Assembly (NCBI RefSeq): GCF_010015585.1
Contig: NW_022985110.1
Span: 21,780 to 85,779, forward strand
From: Eremomyces bilateralis CBS 781.70
Taxonomy: Eukaryota > Ascomycota > Dothideomycetes > Eremomycetales > Eremomycetaceae
Direction of reading: 5' to 3'
DNA length: 64,000 nt
In this document: in pieces, positions 33,112-44,356 of the stretch
Numbering within the stretch: position 1 is the stretch's first letter
How the letters are laid out: the number at the start of each line of letters is the position of its first letter
Made by a program: the position numbers and the translations under genes
The notes under the pieces: generated by a model
The model's database searches: none
Told to the model about the DNA's origin: nothing
What the model saw: the letters and a program-made list of their open reading frames with translations, nothing else

Positions 33112-34449
33112 ACTGAGTCGAAAGCTTTTTCACAGCATGTGGAGAATCCGGATCGAATACCTGGTTCCGAAATATTATTGGGACGAGCAACGCGTCCTAT
33201 GGTAATGACATGCATGGAGGCGTTGATAGGGAACTTGGGGGCATAGATACCAATACGGGCAGACTCAACGACTACAGGTAAATGCCAAACGAGCATTATG
33301 CCACGATTTCGGCAACTGCCAGCCTCATACAGAGCTAATGGCTTGTAGGCTTTCTTATGAAATCCGATAATTATATTCCAGTTAGCAATAGTTGGAAATG
33401 GTCCAAGTTAACGCTCCACTGAGTAGTTCTATTCCCAGTAGAAGATGCATCATGGACACCACCACTGAACTCAATCGTTTTCATCATCCCTTCCTTCAAG
33501 TTACATGGAGGCCCAACGAGTGAACATAAGGCGAATACAGTTCTCCTTTTCCGTAGGCTGGAGGACGTCAAAGCTGAAAGAAGACTGAGGGAGGCCGGGG
33601 CTAAGAGAGGACCGGGAACCACGATGTGTATAGGCGGACCGCGGATGGGGTTTGCATGAGAGATTACCAAGGACGAGGCGCATACCAATCGTGCCTTCAT
33701 TGAGCCTTTGACTTAATTGTGGTCTGTCGAATTGGTAGGTTGGATTGTTGAAGGGGCTTCCGTTGAAAGTTTCCAAAAGACTGAAAAGGGAGGGTATAGG
33801 AGGGAAGGTATGGAAGGGAATGTGTAGGAGGGTATCATGTTCCGGGGTCTAATCTTCCAGTGTCCTGGATGAAATGTAGCGTTACCGTAACTACCTCTAT
33901 GTTCGGGGACCAGCGCTTAATCGGGCCGTCTTTTACTTCTGATTCGTATGCTCTAAGGAGGTAAGAGACAGGTCGTCCTAATGAATGTCCGTACACAGGG
34001 AGCGGTGAAGCCTGCATGTACATTTCTGCAATAAGAAATGAGCATGTCAGAATATTATTCTCGCGATCTGGTAGATTGTAGTCGAGATTATGTCTCCTGA
34101 ATCGCGTTCGAATTCACAGAACCTTCGACCAACTTGCGGTTAGAGTGAGATTTGCGGTGGCGTCTTGTGACAGGTTGCATGTCGGCATATGAAATCTGCT
34201 TAGCAAACTGGATACTGGATAGAAGTCTAAGACACCAGATCGATTCTTAAGGGAGCAAGTGAAGAAAAATATCCTGTGGCGTGAGGATCACACCTCCATC
34301 CAGATTATTCCCACAAGACCCTGGAAGATTCTTTTGACTCCAAATACACCCTATTGTTTCCCCCTCCATATTAAATATCCTGCAGCATTGCCAACTCCAG
34401 GCAATTGTATACATGTTCACGAGACAGATTGCCCATCCAATCTCAAAAA
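33112..34449. other. Intergenic with a possible small minus-strand coding piece
   Basis: 1.34 kb. On the minus strand at 33776-33501 there is a 91-codon frame whose N-terminal part (FNNPTYQFDRPQLSQRL) and tail (RLMFTRWASM) look protein-like. It begins with TTG rather than ATG, and a good acceptor (TTTTCAG) lies just upstream at about 33786, so it could be the last exon of a small gene whose first exon I cannot locate. Otherwise the region holds the coiled-coil gene's 3' UTR and the promoter of the prolyl hydroxylase gene. Confidence 0.3.
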
Positions 34450-36399
34450 ATGAAGCGTGAGAGAGATTCCACCGACGCCGATCCAAATGCGACAATCAAA
34501 AAGCGCCAGACCTGTGCTACCCCGAAGCAGGACTTCCGGGATGACCTTTTCGACGCCCAGACATTGAAATCATATCAGGATAGCTACGCCAATTCCCAGC
34601 CGTATATTCCCCATTCTACTACTTTTACAGCCATATACTGATTTGATCGTAGCTACAAGCATGGCGTCCTTTCCAACCTCGTGCAACCTACACTTCTCCG
34701 CCAAGTGCGAGACGAAATTCGCAATCAGATCTCGTTCACTCCCAAAGAAACCGACATTTACAAGATCCACCAATCTGGTGACCTGGCAAATTTGGACGGA
34801 CTCGATGACGGTTCCTTGAAGGATCTCCCCGCCCTCTTGAAGCTTCGCGATGCGTTATACTCCCCGGACTTCCGCAATTTCATCTCGAGCATTTCTCAAT
34901 CGGGGCCATTGAGTGGCGCAAAGACGGACATGGCAATCAACGTATATACTCCAGGATGTCATCTCCTATGTCATGACGATGTTATCGGCACGAGGCGAGT
35001 CAGCTATATCCTGTACCTGACGGATCCAGACCAACCATGGAAGCCTGAATGGGGCGGCGCACTACGGTTATATCCCACCCATAAGGAGAAGCGTGAGGAC
35101 GGAAGTCAAGTGAAGATACCCGACCCAGAGTTCGACGTGGTCATCCCTCCCGCCTTCAACCAGCTGTCCTTCTTTGCAGTTCAACCGGGTGAAAGCTTCC
35201 ATGACGTGGAGGAAGTGTACTTTGCCGATTCCGAAACCTCGGAAGACGATGGCGGTCGAGTTCGGATGGCAATCAGTGGATGGTTCCATATCCCTCAGCC
35301 TGGAGAGGAAGGATTCGAAGAAGGGCTTGAACAACGTCTAGCGGAAAAGAGTTCTCTCGCTCAACTGCAGGGCAACGCCAGCGAATTCGACCTACCTCAA
35401 CCTGCGTGGACAAGTTTGGATGCGAAGGAAGAGACTCTTGTGGAAGAAGATGATGAGGAACTGAGCGAGGAAAATTGCGAATTCCTGGTGAAGTACCTCA
35501 AAGCCGATTACTTGGTTCCTGAAACGGTGGAGGAACTGAACTCCATGTTCGTGGATGAGTCTTCTCTTCGGGTCGGTCAATTCCTGTGCCCAGCTTTTGA
35601 GTCTCGTCTACGGACGTGGGTCGAAAAACGGGATGGATATAGCTCTGGCCAGCGAGCGGGTGATTTGAACCATTTCAACCTCTCTCGCCCGCCACATAAA
35701 CATCGGTATCTCTATCGTCAACCATCACAGAGCAGCGGGCAAGATACCGACGCGCCATTGGACGAGCTTGTCAATCATCTCTTCCCGTCTAGACACTTCC
35801 GCAAATGGTTAAGCCTTGTCACTGGTTTCTCTACCACGGGTCTGGATTGCCTCATCCGCAGGTTCCGACGGGGATTGGATTACACCCTGGCAACCCAATA
35901 CGAGGAGGACGACCCTCAGTTGGAACTATGCTTGTCTCTCTCTCCATGGAAGCAATGGGAAGAAGAGAACGACGATGAAGACGACATGGAAGTTGAGGCT
36001 GGGGAAGACAACAATGGTACAACCCATAAGGTCAAGGATTCGGCCCAACAACCCAACGGCAAGGATAAGGATTCCAACAAACCCGAGAGTTATGGTGGGT
36101 ATGAAATCTATCTGGCTGGTGACGAAGAGGAAGAAGAGCAAGACGCGGGTGAGGTGCCAACGAGCATGACTGGTGCTGGAACGAGAAAGTCTCGGCAAGA
36201 CCCTGCTATTTACCGAAGCAACGATGCCGATGACGATGACGGGGTGTTATTCAGCATGCCCGCAACATGGAATCAATTAAGTATCGTTTTGAGGGATCAA
36301 GGCACCATGCGTTTCGTCAAGTATGTGAGTCAAGCTGCTGGTGGGGACCGATGGGATATCTGTGCGGATTACAAGGTGCAGGATGATGCAGATGATTAA
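34450..36399 (+). CDS. TPA1: Prolyl hydroxylase Tpa1/Ofd1 (OGFOD1 family)
   Basis: Exons 34450-34601 and 34653-36399; 632 aa. The 51-nt intron (GTATAT...CGTAG) joins SQP to YKHGV. This 2-oxoglutarate/Fe(II) dioxygenase hydroxylates a proline of ribosomal protein uS12 (Rps23) and so tunes decoding accuracy; in fission yeast Ofd1 also controls the sterol regulator Sre1 by oxygen. Seen: HxD iron ligands His158 and Asp160 in LLCHDDVIGTRR, distal His234 in ESFHDVEEVY, and the 2OG-binding Arg in RVRMAISGWFH. A second, non-catalytic double-stranded beta-helix domain follows, with acidic insertions near residues 490-560. N-terminal basic KKRQ may be a nuclear signal. It is convergent with TPC1 (190 bp apart). 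Confidence 0.92.
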
Positions 36400-36588
36400 A
36401 AAGATGTGAAAGGGCGACCTCAATGCATTAAATCTATAAACGGATCGGTGCCATTCTTGCGATGTCCCGCCAAACTCTGATCTTCGATGCCTTATATCAC
36501 GACATGATCATAAGTATTTTGATTTCGCGGCCGTGCCCATGCTGTGAGCCTCCACCGTTCCACCTCGCCATATTTCCAGGAATTTGTG

Positions 36589-37685
36589 TCAGAGCGTCGC
36601 ACACCGCTCGAACTCAGCCAGGACACGCTCATACGTCCACATCGTCACTGCACTCGCGGGTGCCGCCTTGAGGAGTCCTACAGTTAACCCTCGATATAAG
36701 CCTCGTACGCCTTCAACTTTGAGGATATTCTGCAACGTTTTCGCGACGCCGCCTTCATATAATGGGATGTTCCTGTGCACGTATCTCATACGCTCCGGCC
36801 CCTGAACCTGTAGCCTTTTACGGACAGTGTCAAGCGGGAAAACCACAGTTTTCGAGCAAACGGATGCAATCACACCGGCAACTGCATCGGGTGACCCAAT
36901 GCTACTCAACGGAAGGGAGGAAGACACAAGATATGGCTGCGTGGAACCATATATTGCGAAGAAGAGGCCCATATAAGGCACCACTTGGCTGATCCCAGCC
37001 CCGATTCCCCGATAAAATCCCCCTACGCCTTCCGACGTATATATTTGATGGACGGAGCGAAGGATGGAAGGGTAAATCCGATCTTGTCCTTGGGCAGCGA
37101 ATCGAGTCCGAAGAAGGTCGAGAGGGTAAGTCGCGGTGGTTGCACAGATTCCAGCGGACGCGCCTGAAACGAAAGATGTCGCGGATGAAGGCAGATCGAG
37201 CCCGGATACTAAAGCCGATGCCTGACGATAGGCGAGGAACTGGACCGCGCCATACATCAGGTAAAGGAACTCCGCAGGGACATTGCCCTTCCACAGAGCC
37301 TATCTATATCAGCAGCGGCATCCATTGTCCAGATTGGAATCCTGACCGAAACACCCTCATCTCTTAGGATGTGTTTCAGGGTTCCAAAAGCGCCCTTATA
37401 CGTCGGACCTATCACGCCCCGGTGGGACAAAGGGTCGGATAGCGAATGGCTCTGCAATTGAAGTCGGATCTTGATGACATCTAGGGGGGCGACGACAAAT
37501 CTGACTCGTTGTTATTTGTGCCGCAGGCTAAGGATCTGCGAGGACAATCACCTCGACAAAAGACCGGATATGGCACCAGCAATGAGAACCTGATGTCGAG
37601 GAACCTATTGAATGTCAGGACTGGATGATGTTGGTAGTAATTTCTCTTGACTTACCTCATGCTTCAGTCTCGTTGTATCCGACAT
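36589..37685 (-). CDS. TPC1: Mitochondrial thiamine pyrophosphate carrier
   Basis: Exons on the minus strand 37685-37656, 37604-37552, 37500-37347 and 37299-36589; 315 aa, the normal length for fungal Tpc1. It imports thiamine pyrophosphate across the inner mitochondrial membrane. Three mitochondrial carrier repeats are visible through the signatures [22 protein letters not shown] and [14 protein letters not shown], with six predicted membrane helices; [16 protein letters not shown] and [18 protein letters not shown] are matching repeat ends. Introns are 51, 51 and 47 nt. For intron 1 I used the acceptor AATAG|GTT because [14 protein letters not shown] fits the family; another AG 15 nt later would also keep the frame. 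Intron 3 has an unusual donor GTCAGG. Confidence 0.92.
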
Positions 37686-38712
37686 ACATCGAATACTGGC
37701 AGGGTTCTTTCACTAAGGTATAGCTATGGCCAACAGTAAAACAATACGGGGAGTGAGGTCGTGTTTTCCTACATCATCCAGTCCCCAATTCAAGACATGA
37801 TGGACAATTGGACATTCTGTTGATGGATATCAAATGTCGTCAGGGTTTGGTCCGAACTATTTGTTTTGTCCTTATTGCCTGGTTGCCTTGGTCCAGCACC
37901 TGCACCAGCACCTGCACCAGCACCCAGATAAGACTCTGTCACGTGATGTCAGCACTGCTCTTTTGAATTTGTTTGATGTTAGAAATTCCACCTGCAGTCA
38001 TATCTACAAGCCCTTACGAACAGTCATATTGATCTTGTGATTACCAGCAGTCACTAGATTGGTTTCATTGTGACAAGTGACTTCCTTTACGGAGTATTAT
38101 GCCCTTAAATGGTTCCCGTCTCCTATCCAACTCCGAATATCGGACCGCGTACCCATGTTGGCGGGACAGAACGACTACGATATAGAATCCAGCATGCACA
38201 CTCAGCCAATTCGACCTCAAGGCCGCAGCATTTCTCGACCGGATTACGCCGGACTTCAGCAAATGATACCGATTTCTACATCCTCCAGCCCGAACTCTGG
38301 ACGAGCAAAATCTCTGTGGACCATGGTGATGTATGGCTGCATGCGTTTGCGGAGTTGAGTATCGAGCTTCTCGCTCCTACCCGACCATCGGAATTAAACA
38401 ATAGCTCTCCCAGTATTATCAGACCATGAACTAATCCTGCCCCTGGAATCCCGTTCCCGAGCCTTGTTTCCCTTGTTGCATGCACTCTTTACCACGCCAA
38501 TCCGTTTGGCCGAGAACTGGGAGCCGACTTTGACCGGCAGTTTTAGCGTGCATGCTTCTCAATCCTCAAACCTTTTCCGACATCCTTTCGCGGGACCCCG
38601 ACGTCGGTTCACAGGGTAGAAGAAATGGAACCACCATCGCGTAAATTCCGTTTTTATGTGAACAAGCCATCGTTCTGGTTTAATCTTTCTCCAGGTAGTT
38701 CTCTCTGGCGCC
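37686..38712. other. Intergenic, divergent TPC1 / dioxygenase promoters
   Basis: 1.03 kb between divergent starts. It contains a CACGTG box at 37940-37945 and a short 12-bp tandem repeat at 37893-37924. Several open frames around 38109-38429 lack protein features and I reject them. Confidence 0.5.
37893..37924. repeat. 12-bp tandem repeat (CCAGCACCTGCA, about 2.7 copies)
   Basis: Perfect head-to-tail copies of CCAGCACCTGCA, followed 15 bp later by a CACGTG box, about 210 bp upstream of the TPC1 start. It could be a small minisatellite or a cluster of CACCTG E-box-like sites. Confidence 0.85.
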
Positions 38713-40173
38713 ATGTCTTCTATCTGGCGTCATCCATCCTCCACTCGATGCTGGCTCCTCAATTTCTCGGGCCGGTCCCTTTCCACGAGGACATATGCTT
38801 CTGTCCCCATCCCCACAAATCCACTCAGAAATGAAATCCATCGGAGTTCGAGGCAGTCTGTTCTGTCGAGTTGTCGTCGCTGGGTGCCCGTAGGCTTGTC
38901 TGGGGTGCAGCAGTCATCCTTCACGATCAGCCATGGCAAATGCTCCACCAGCATGCCAGCTTCTACTACACTTTCCGACTCCGAGTTAATTGGTATCGAT
39001 GTGAATGGACACATGACTCCGTTTCATGCCATATTCTTAAGGGATTCCTGCTCTTGTGCGGCCTGTATCGACCCATCAACAAGGCAAAAGCTCTTTCAGA
39101 CGGCAGATATTCCTCTAGAGCTTAGACCTCGGATCGAGCAATCTACGGACGAAACTGTTAGACTTAGCTGGGAGAATGATGTTGCAGGATTTTCGTCGGA
39201 TCATGAAACAGTCATTTCGAAGGCCTTCCTGGCCGATGTACTCGCGTTGCAAACCAAGGTATTGCGAGAGAAAACCGAGGACCCTCAAACACAATTGTAC
39301 TGGGATGCCGCCCAGATGGAGAAGGAGAATTCCTCCATCAGTTACCATGACTATCAATCAACCGCTGGTGGTGTCTTCGAGATAGTCGATCGGCTATGGA
39401 GATACGGACTCGCGTTCCTCAAGGATGTCCCGGATGAAGTGGACTCAATCGAGAAGATAGCCACTCGCATTGGGCCTCTCCGAAATTCGTTTTACGGGAC
39501 TACTTGGGATGTACGATCCATTCCTAATTCGAAGAACATTGCCTATACGGACAAGTTTCTGGGTCTCCATATGGACTTGCTGTATATGGTCAATCCTCCG
39601 CGAATCCAGATTCTACATTCACTCCGGGCGAGGGCACCGGGGGGAGCCTCGATGTTTTCGGATTCCTTCCGTGCTGCGGAATTGCTTCAACGGTCCAACA
39701 TTGCCGGTTTCCGTTCTCTGGCAACTTTCCCAGTGACGTATCATTACGACAACGACGGACAACACTACCGTTTCACAAGACCGACAGTTGAACTAGTTGG
39801 AATTACCGATGTGAATAGTCTGACGGATAGTGATCTTGCTGCCGCACGCATTGAGAGAATCAATTGGTCACCGCCTTTCCAAGGACCATTTTCCGCAGGC
39901 TTTGGCGTCCATGATTCTGCGGTGGCCTTGAAATCGTATCTGGCTGCAGCAAAGACATTCAATGAGTCGCTGAACTCGGAAGAGCACATGTACGAATATA
40001 GGCTGAAAGAGGGAGAGGCCGTGGTGTTCGACAATCGGCGCGTGTTGCATGCCAGACGGGCTTTTGATGCTCAGGGTGGTGAGAGGTGGCTTCGAGGGGG
40101 TTATGTTGATGAAGATGTGTGGAAGAGCCAAATCAGAGTTGCTGGCAAAAGAATTTCTGACAATCAAAGCTGA
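38713..40173 (+). CDS. Gamma-butyrobetaine dioxygenase (carnitine synthesis)
   Basis: Single exon, 486 aa. The enzyme hydroxylates gamma-butyrobetaine to L-carnitine with 2-oxoglutarate and Fe(II). An Arg/Ser-rich N terminus (STRTYASVPIP, RRWVPVG) looks like a mitochondrial presequence. The family's N-terminal domain shows HAIFLRDSCSCAAC with clustered zinc-binding cysteines. The TauD-like catalytic core has iron ligands His286 and Asp288 in LGLHMDLLY and His446 in RRVLHARRAF, with RWLRGGYVDED at the end supplying the 2OG Arg. Trimethyllysine dioxygenase is the close paralogue and cannot be excluded; the cysteine-rich N-domain is shared by both. A second 2OG oxygenase (TPA1) lies 2.3 kb away but belongs to another family. 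Confidence 0.82.
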   Translation: MSSIWRHPSSTRCWLLNFSGRSLSTRTYASVPIPTNPLRNEIHRSSRQSVLSSCRRWVPVGLSGVQQSSFTISHGKCSTSMPASTTLSDSELIGIDVNGHMTPFHAIFLRDSCSCAACIDPSTRQKLFQTADIPLELRPRIEQSTDETVRLSWENDVAGFSSDHETVISKAFLADVLALQTKVLREKTEDPQTQLYWDAAQMEKENSSISYHDYQSTAGGVFEIVDRLWRYGLAFLKDVPDEVDSIEKIATRIGPLRNSFYGTTWDVRSIPNSKNIAYTDKFLGLHMDLLYMVNPPRIQILHSLRARAPGGASMFSDSFRAAELLQRSNIAGFRSLATFPVTYHYDNDGQHYRFTRPTVELVGITDVNSLTDSDLAAARIERINWSPPFQGPFSAGFGVHDSAVALKSYLAAAKTFNESLNSEEHMYEYRLKEGEAVVFDNRRVLHARRAFDAQGGERWLRGGYVDEDVWKSQIRVAGKRISDNQS

Positions 40174-40493
40174 TAAAGAGAATACGGTTTTTGAAAGGCC
40201 CGAATTATTTACTTTAGCTATTTTATGAAATATGAAAATGTCAATCCCGTAAGGATCAATTATATGGAATCGGGAAACCCCTGATCTGATTGCCACTTGC
40301 TACGATTTCAACTCATGAAAATATAAGATCCTATTAACGTCTTGGTCTCAGAAAAATTCAACTCCTTCATCACTCTTCCCACCTGCTTACGATATCATTC
40401 GCTGCAATAACACAAAGTGGAACAATTCTTGGGATTTGATGCTACATGTCCCAGCCAGCAAAGTGAGGCGCTTACTCAGTCTTGACTGCCAGC
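40174..40493. other. Intergenic, plus-plus junction
   Basis: 320 bp, AT-rich in the first half (3' UTR of the dioxygenase gene), then the SET-gene promoter. Nothing else seen. Confidence 0.5.
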
Positions 40494-42149
40494 ATGGCCA
40501 AGAATATCATCGTCCAGCCATCTCCACTCGGGGGACGCGGAGTATTCGCCAGCAAATCCTTCAGCCCTGGTGAAGAGCTCTTTACGGTATCTCGACCTCT
40601 ATTGTCATCGCTTGATGGCATACGACTTCACGATACGTGCGTGAATTGCCTAAAATGGGATGGCGATGCGACTATTGGCGTTCAAGAGACTCCTTTAGAG
40701 TCTACTCTGAAGGCTTGCAGCGGGTGCAAAATATTCAAGTATTGCCGCAAGGTATGTGCTTTTCGAACTGAAAATTTTGAGATGCAAATGTTTCATCGCT
40801 CGCCGACTGTGGTGGATAGATAGTCAAACTGGTCCTGGAGATTACATTGTCCTTCCGTTTTGCATACGTTGATCTTCGGGTTCACGTAGAGGTGCTAACT
40901 CCGTTTCCCAGGAGTGTCAAAGAGAGCACTGGAGACTTATCCACAAGGTTCAATGTCCTTTCATCAGCAAACAAAAGAGATATCAAGATTATCCTGCCTC
41001 TGTGCGGGGCACGATGGACCTGCTCCTCATGATTCCCAATCTTCAACTCCCGCAGAAACAAGCAATCGGAGAGCTCCTCTCACATATTGAGGAGCGAAGC
41101 AAAGGGGGTGAATGGGAGACGACCCAAGTCCTTGCCGTAGCGGCTTGCAAATTCGCTAAACGGCCAGACAACGACGCGGCCTTTGCTCTATCATTATACT
41201 GCAAGGTAGGTTAGAGAATGGATAGGGGAGACACCACTGACAGAACCAGGTCATGACAAATGCCATCACCTTGGTTGGCAAAACTCTCGATCCACTGGGA
41301 CTTTGCGTGGATCTTTTTGTATCCTGTATCAACCATTCCTGCGATCCGAACGTATTCTTTGTCATGGATGGCCAGGCACTCTCCGCACGCTGCCTCAAGA
41401 AGATACAGGAAGGTGATGAATTATCTATTTCATATGTGGAGCCCACCAATCCGACGATGATCAGACGTAAGGAGTTGAAAGAGAAATTCTTCTTCGACTG
41501 CAAGTGCCCAAAGTGTCTGAACGAAGGAAATACTCCCGAGGATCGATTCCAAGGCGACAGCTCGACGGATGGGCCAGCGAAGAGGGTACAAGACGAGGCC
41601 TTCAACACCCTGTTTTCTGTGAGACGTGGAAAGGTTCTTCCGGAAAAGATCATTTCGGAACTGAAGAGGGCACTCGATCTCTGCCAACGAAGCGGTTTCT
41701 TCTCAATCGAGCGGCAGCCAATACCTTCCATCTGCAGCGATCTCTACGTTGAACTCATGATGCAAGATCGTCACGACGAGTCATTTGAGCACGTATTCAA
41801 AATCTATACCGAAACCGATCCGAAATGGTATCCGAATTTTCATCCGGCACGTCTTGCCCATACCTATGTCCTAGCACGGTTGATGAAGTACTTCTGCTTC
41901 CAGCCTGGCCGCGAACCACAGGAACTAAGAGGCCATGACCTGCATCTGGTATATTACGGCCTCCTCCTTGAGATCGAGAGCAACCTCAACAAAAGCCACG
42001 GCCCGACTCATTCGTTCGCGAAAGGAGTGCGGGCGGAAATTAACATGCTTCGGGAAGAACTACAGCGCGATGCAATAGTCTCGATACATCGCGAGCTACC
42101 ATCCATCATGACAGCGTTTCGTGGGCTGAAGAAGCAAATCACAAGGTGA
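40494..42149 (+). CDS. SET and MYND domain protein (SMYD-like methyltransferase)
   Basis: Exons 40494-40751, 40912-41205 and 41250-42149; 483 aa. The fold is a split SET domain: N-terminal part QPSPLGGRGVFASKSFSPGEEL, MYND zinc finger completed across intron 1 (CVNCLKW, CSGCKIFKYCRK, then ECQREHWRLIHKVQC), and C-terminal SET core VSCINHSCDPNVFF with ISYVEP and the post-SET cysteines CKCPKC. Such proteins methylate lysines on proteins; the substrate here is unknown. The C-terminal half is helical. Intron 1 is 160 nt with branch GCTAAC; intron 2 is 44 nt. For intron 2 an acceptor 6 nt earlier would insert Asn-Gln, also in frame. The frame is open to 40482 but that codon is CTG. Confidence 0.87.
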
Positions 42150-42896
42150 CGAGACGCAACAACCATTTCTGAAGCTAGAGTCTTTCGCAGCCTAGGAAAT
42201 GATGAGATGCATGATGGGTGAGCAAATAGCAGACCGCCAGCGCAGAGCGTCGCATGAAAACGCAGTCGGAGCTAGATTTTGCTATGTGTATGGCAATTCG
42301 TTTACGGAGTACGGTATTCTGATATCCGAAAAGTGTCAGTCCGTCTTCTGTTACTTCGTAGTAGTACATAGTACTGAGTAAGAAGAGCTGCATATCAATG
42401 TGACGATTATCGGATGGCTGGTGTCGCCCAGGTCTCTGCAAAGAAAACAAACCTGATAACGCTGCCCTGGAAACCATCTACCAATGACGTCGATTGGCTT
42501 ACAATCAATCACCACTTCTGCTGTCCCATGGAAACCAACCATCCGTCCGCTCAGACCTCACTCTGTTTCACCTGATTCCACACGCCAGTCCAGGTATGAT
42601 TGTCCGTATGACACTCCCTGGGCGAATTGATAGGCACAAACGCTCCGTCGATGCGGCAGTGCAGATGACTCCCGCACTAAGGACGGTATGCCGACTTGGC
42701 ACCATCTATCCTCGAGCCATGTTCCTATCTTAAGTTGGCCCTCTTCATCATAGAAGCATTTTACCCAAGTCCTAAGATACTTACTTGCCCGTACTCTCGA
42801 AAGTCTTCCTGTTGTTTTCCTTCCCTGACCTGCCGGGCGATTTGGTTGTGTCTCTATCTGGCCGAGTCCCCTTATTGTCGAATCAAGTTGATCGCC
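42150..42896. other. Intergenic upstream of the S1/P1 nuclease gene
   Basis: 747 bp. A small inverted repeat AGTAC-ATA-GTACT lies near 42363. No gene supported; short open frames reflect chance. Confidence 0.5.
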
Positions 42897-43865
42897 ATGC
42901 GGAGTTCATTAGTCTCGTCGTTGTTCATATTTGTCTCGAGCGTTGTTGCCTGGGGAGATGTGGGTCATCGAACAGTTGGCTACCTTGCGGAGAAGTACTT
43001 CAGCGACGAAGGAAAAGAATTTGTACATTCCCTCCTTGCGAATGAAAACGATTGGGACATCTCCGATGCGGCTACTTGGGCCGATGTAATCAAGTATCAC
43101 CGACCTTACTCAAGGGAATGGCACTATATCGGTAAGAGTCAAACCCTCATCCTGACGGCTTTGTGCTGACGCAATTCCGGTCCCGAAGATGCCAAAGATG
43201 ACCCTCCACACCATTGCGACCTCCAACTCCTCCGAGATTGCCCTCAAGATGGCTGCATCATTTCCCAAATCGTCAACCAGACAAACCTGGTCCTGGACAC
43301 AAGCAACAGTCACACCACTCGACGAGAAGCGCTGATGTATATTATCCACTTCATCGGAGATCTACACCAACCGCTCCACACGGAGAGGATGGCGCGCGGG
43401 GGAAACGGGATCCACACATGTTTCGACCACCGTTGCAGCCGGGAGAATCTTCATGGGATTTGGGATACCGATATCGTACACAAGCTCAACGGTCTCCGGC
43501 ACTCCGAGAAACACGACACGCTGAAAGACGCGGCGGCAAAATGGGGCAGGGTGCTGTTTGATCAGGCGCAAGGCCAAAGTGCTCAAGCTGAAGAGTGCAA
43601 CGATGTGAAGGAACCGGAACATTGCGCGCTTGCCTGGGGACAGGAGGCGAACGGACTTGTTTGCAGCTATGTGATGAAGCCTGGTGTCGAGTGGTTGGAG
43701 AAGAATGACCTTGGTGGGGAGTATTTTGAAGGCGCGGCTCCTATTGTCGCGGCTCAAATCAGCAGAGCCGGGACCAGGTTGGGGGCATATGTGAACGCAC
43801 TCGCAGCAGAAATTGCGAAAGGAACACCGGCGATTCCAGTTGCGGGGAAACGATTCGATTTATGA
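42897..43865 (+). CDS. Secreted S1/P1-type single-strand nuclease
   Basis: Exons 42897-43131 and 43189-43865; 303 aa. Zinc-dependent nuclease that cuts single-stranded DNA and RNA and removes 3' phosphates, outside the cell. The signal peptide is residues 1-18; cleavage before Trp19 gives the family's mature N-terminal Trp, which is itself a zinc ligand (WGDVGHRTVGYLAE). Other ligands visible: His24, the Asp in ATWADVIK, the His in REWHYI, HFIGDLHQPLH, and NLHGIWDTDI. Between the last two groups the segment CFDHRCSREN is Cys-containing and could form a disulphide. The 57-nt intron (GTAAGA...CGAAG) splits an Asp codon. Length matches the family after processing. CDCs for glycosylation include NQTN. 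Confidence 0.92.
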
Positions 43866-44356
43866 TCTAAGTGCAGTACTCACCATTTCCTTTCCGGGGG
43901 CATGGAAGCGGCGGTACATTTCAAGTAGAACTCCTAGATATGTGTCTCTAGCGGTTGATTGACCTGTATGCAGCAGGGTCCTATGCCACGGTCATAATTT
44001 GATGAATTCCATACCCGGACATCAGGATTTCCAATTCACATCATGTACGATACTCACTACAGATGGAATAATCAGATTGCATAATCGCGTGCAGAAAGCG
44101 CATAGGCACGTGATCACGCGACAACCCAACTTCATCGTGTTCGGCGTGTCCTATTCACAGCGTCACTGTTGCCACGCTGTTTCTCAGTTTTCTCTTATAC
44201 ATTTAGCTCACTCATAGACATCAGACACCAGATTCCTCTATCTCCGGTACCACAGTGCATGTATGGCTATACATAGGACTTAGCTGTTCGTTTGCGGGAC
44301 CCTGCGACCCGAGGTGACAGTCCCTGTTGGATTCGAGACCACAGGTCGAATCGTCA
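43866..44356. other. Intergenic upstream of PSO2
   Basis: 491 bp. A CACGTG box at 44107-44112 (GGCACGTGATCACG) lies 245 bp upstream of the PSO2 ATG. No gene. Confidence 0.5.

Noticed and set aside
33501-33776. 91-codon minus-strand frame as an independent gene
   Set aside because: Starts with TTG and no ATG exon could be found upstream; mentioned only as a possible terminal exon in the intergenic entry.
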